Shown here: positions 63,082-64,000 of the stretch, one piece after another
How positions within the stretch are numbered: the stretch's first letter is position 1
Layout: each line of letters begins with the position of its first letter
Source: Thalassomonas actiniarum
GTDB lineage: Bacteria; Pseudomonadota; Gammaproteobacteria; Enterobacterales; Alteromonadaceae
Direction of reading: 5' to 3'
Length of the DNA stretch: 64,000 bases
NCBI RefSeq assembly: GCF_000948975.2
Contig: NZ_CP059735.1
Span: forward strand, 5,144,603 to 5,208,602
Notes under the pieces: generated by a model
Database searches by the model: none
Seen by the model: only the letters and a program-made list of their open reading frames with translations
What the model was told of the DNA's origin: nothing
Program-made: the position numbers and the translations under genes

Positions 63082-64000
63082 CTAATTTAGTCCTAACTCA
63101 TTATCCGTCGGCAGAGTATTTTCCAGCGGCCGGTTGCCCGTTTGCACAAACAGCCTGGCGGCGGCAATCAGGTTAAGCCTTTGCGCAGTCCAGTCATGCA
63201 CGGCATCAATATCGAGCAAGACCTCATGTGCCCGGATTTGATCCTCGGCGATCACCCGGTTGCCGAGCTGATCCACCAGGTAACCTTTAAGGTTTCGGAT
63301 CAAACCGCGGTACACAGCGGCCATATCCCCGATAGCAACATCCTGGTAACCCAATACCGGGCGGAAACTGTTTTCGATGGCGCCGATATTGTCGATAATA
63401 TATTGCAAGCGGGTGGTATTACCCTCCACTATCCTGTCCAGGCCACCGGCATAAGCCGCCAGCGCCGTCCGCAGGTTATCTGTGGTGGTCTGAGGGCTGT
63501 TATCAAAATAGGTTAATATCGCATGGTAGAAACAGTTACCGTCCCTGTCCATATCCCTCAGATTGCCATTGGCTTCCCGCACCCAGTAGTGGTTGCCTAT
63601 TTTCACCAATGTCATCATCACCGGCACCGGCCCTGTCATGGTTTGCGGCACGCCGGCCAGTTGCAGCGGCTGCACCGGAGGGAATGGCGTATGGCGATAA
63701 TCCGGCGCCAGAAGCTGGTCAAATCTGTGCACCTGACGTAAACGCCCCTGGCGCACATCCTCAGGTGAAGCCGCTGAGGCGACTTCCAGCGGGAAACCTA
63801 ACATCTGAGACATCAACAACGGCGCTATATCGCCACCTATGTTTGACCAGCTGGTATCCCGCCCTATATCCAAAATCGCCTGTGCCGCCGTGGTATTAGC
63901 ATAAACTACCGGCTGGGAGAAATTGGTGGTTGAAATTGACGAATAAGAAATCGGCGCCTTATAGGTATTCAAACTGGAGTAAATATTAATACCACCGCTG
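63082..64000 (-). CDS. OTU-type cysteine protease gene, 5' end outside window
   Basis: At least 305 codons; the frame is open through the right edge (SGGINIYSSLNTYK before the first TTG), so the N-terminus is missing. The motif DRDGNCFYHAI is the OTU catalytic core (Asp-Gly-Asn-Cys) of ubiquitin-type proteases. A downstream His was not identified with confidence. Sequence before the motif is Pro/Leu-rich with repeat-like VQPLQLAGVPQ. OTU proteins in bacteria are often effectors; here the larger context is cut off. Confidence 0.7.
   Translation of the reverse strand, partial: SGGINIYSSLNTYKAPISYSSISTTNFSQPVVYANTTAAQAILDIGRDTSWSNIGGDIAPLLMSQMLGFPLEVASAASPEDVRQGRLRQVHRFDQLLAPDYRHTPFPPVQPLQLAGVPQTMTGPVPVMMTLVKIGNHYWVREANGNLRDMDRDGNCFYHAILTYFDNSPQTTTDNLRTALAAYAGGLDRIVEGNTTRLQYIIDNIGAIENSFRPVLGYQDVAIGDMAAVYRGLIRNLKGYLVDQLGNRVIAEDQIRAHEVLLDIDAVHDWTAQRLNLIAAARLFVQTGNRPLENTLPTDNELGLN

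Overview
The window looks like chromosomal DNA of a marine gammaproteobacterium of the Alteromonadales (Colwelliaceae/Thalassomonas-like). The reasons are the envelope inventory (a large TonB-dependent receptor next to a flavin-dependent halogenase, a DcaP-like porin, a Tsx-like channel, a GlyGly-CTERM protease, a CadC-type receptor), the moderate GC content and the short Shine-Dalgarno leaders. No rRNA, tRNA, CRISPR array, insertion sequence or intact prophage was seen. The genus is an inference.

Layout. 1-5.4 kb: end of an aldo/keto reductase, a tryptophan-halogenase-family enzyme and a TonB-dependent receptor, with two near-palindromic sites upstream of the receptor. 6-12.4 kb: housekeeping and accessory genes (LysE exporter, CHMI-type isomerase, VOC protein, secreted sphingomyelinase-like phosphodiesterase, DUF1624 membrane protein, periplasmic binding protein, SRAP/YedK). 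12.5-13.05 kb: an exact 50-bp tandem repeat array, whose relatives occur at three other places in the window, then a 56-codon RiPP-precursor-like gene. 13.3-20.5 kb: threonine aldolase, a four-gene thiol-redox operon (DsbD/CcdA-like plus three thioredoxin-fold proteins) divergent from a CadC-like wHTH/TPR receptor, and dsbC. 20.7-29.2 kb: chemoreceptor, Tsx-like channel, metzincin protease with lipoprotein partner, lipase with a secreted partner.

30-39.1 kb is the most striking accessory region: an expanded R-body (refractile body) locus. Two paralogous regulators combine a degenerate sigma-54-activator-type AAA+ domain with an AraC helix-turn-helix. They precede about eleven small Reb-type or Reb-associated genes, including four tandem RebB copies, a fifth RebB, two paralogous alanine/threonine-rich companions, a Reb protein with a basic charged tail, a coiled-coil protein and a truncated duplicate. 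A translationally coupled pair of small unknown genes lies behind a structured leader.

39.3-49 kb: assorted genes (SRPBCC, DUF2059, lipoprotein, EAL phosphodiesterase, OprB-like porin, GH24-like lysozyme, DUF6172, hemerythrin) and a candidate cholera/pertussis-toxin-type ADP-ribosyltransferase. 49.1-59.4 kb: a six-gene minus-strand operon with an unusual parts list: DcaP-like porin, a Cache domain fused to a pentameric ligand-gated ion channel-like module, a secreted metallophosphoesterase, a cyclic-nucleotide-binding domain fused to a DASS/SLC13 transporter, and two paralogous membrane-anchored binding proteins. I infer a ligand uptake/sensing system. 59.6-64 kb: membrane and small proteins, GNAT, VOC, and the 3' end of a larger OTU-type cysteine protease gene cut by the window edge.
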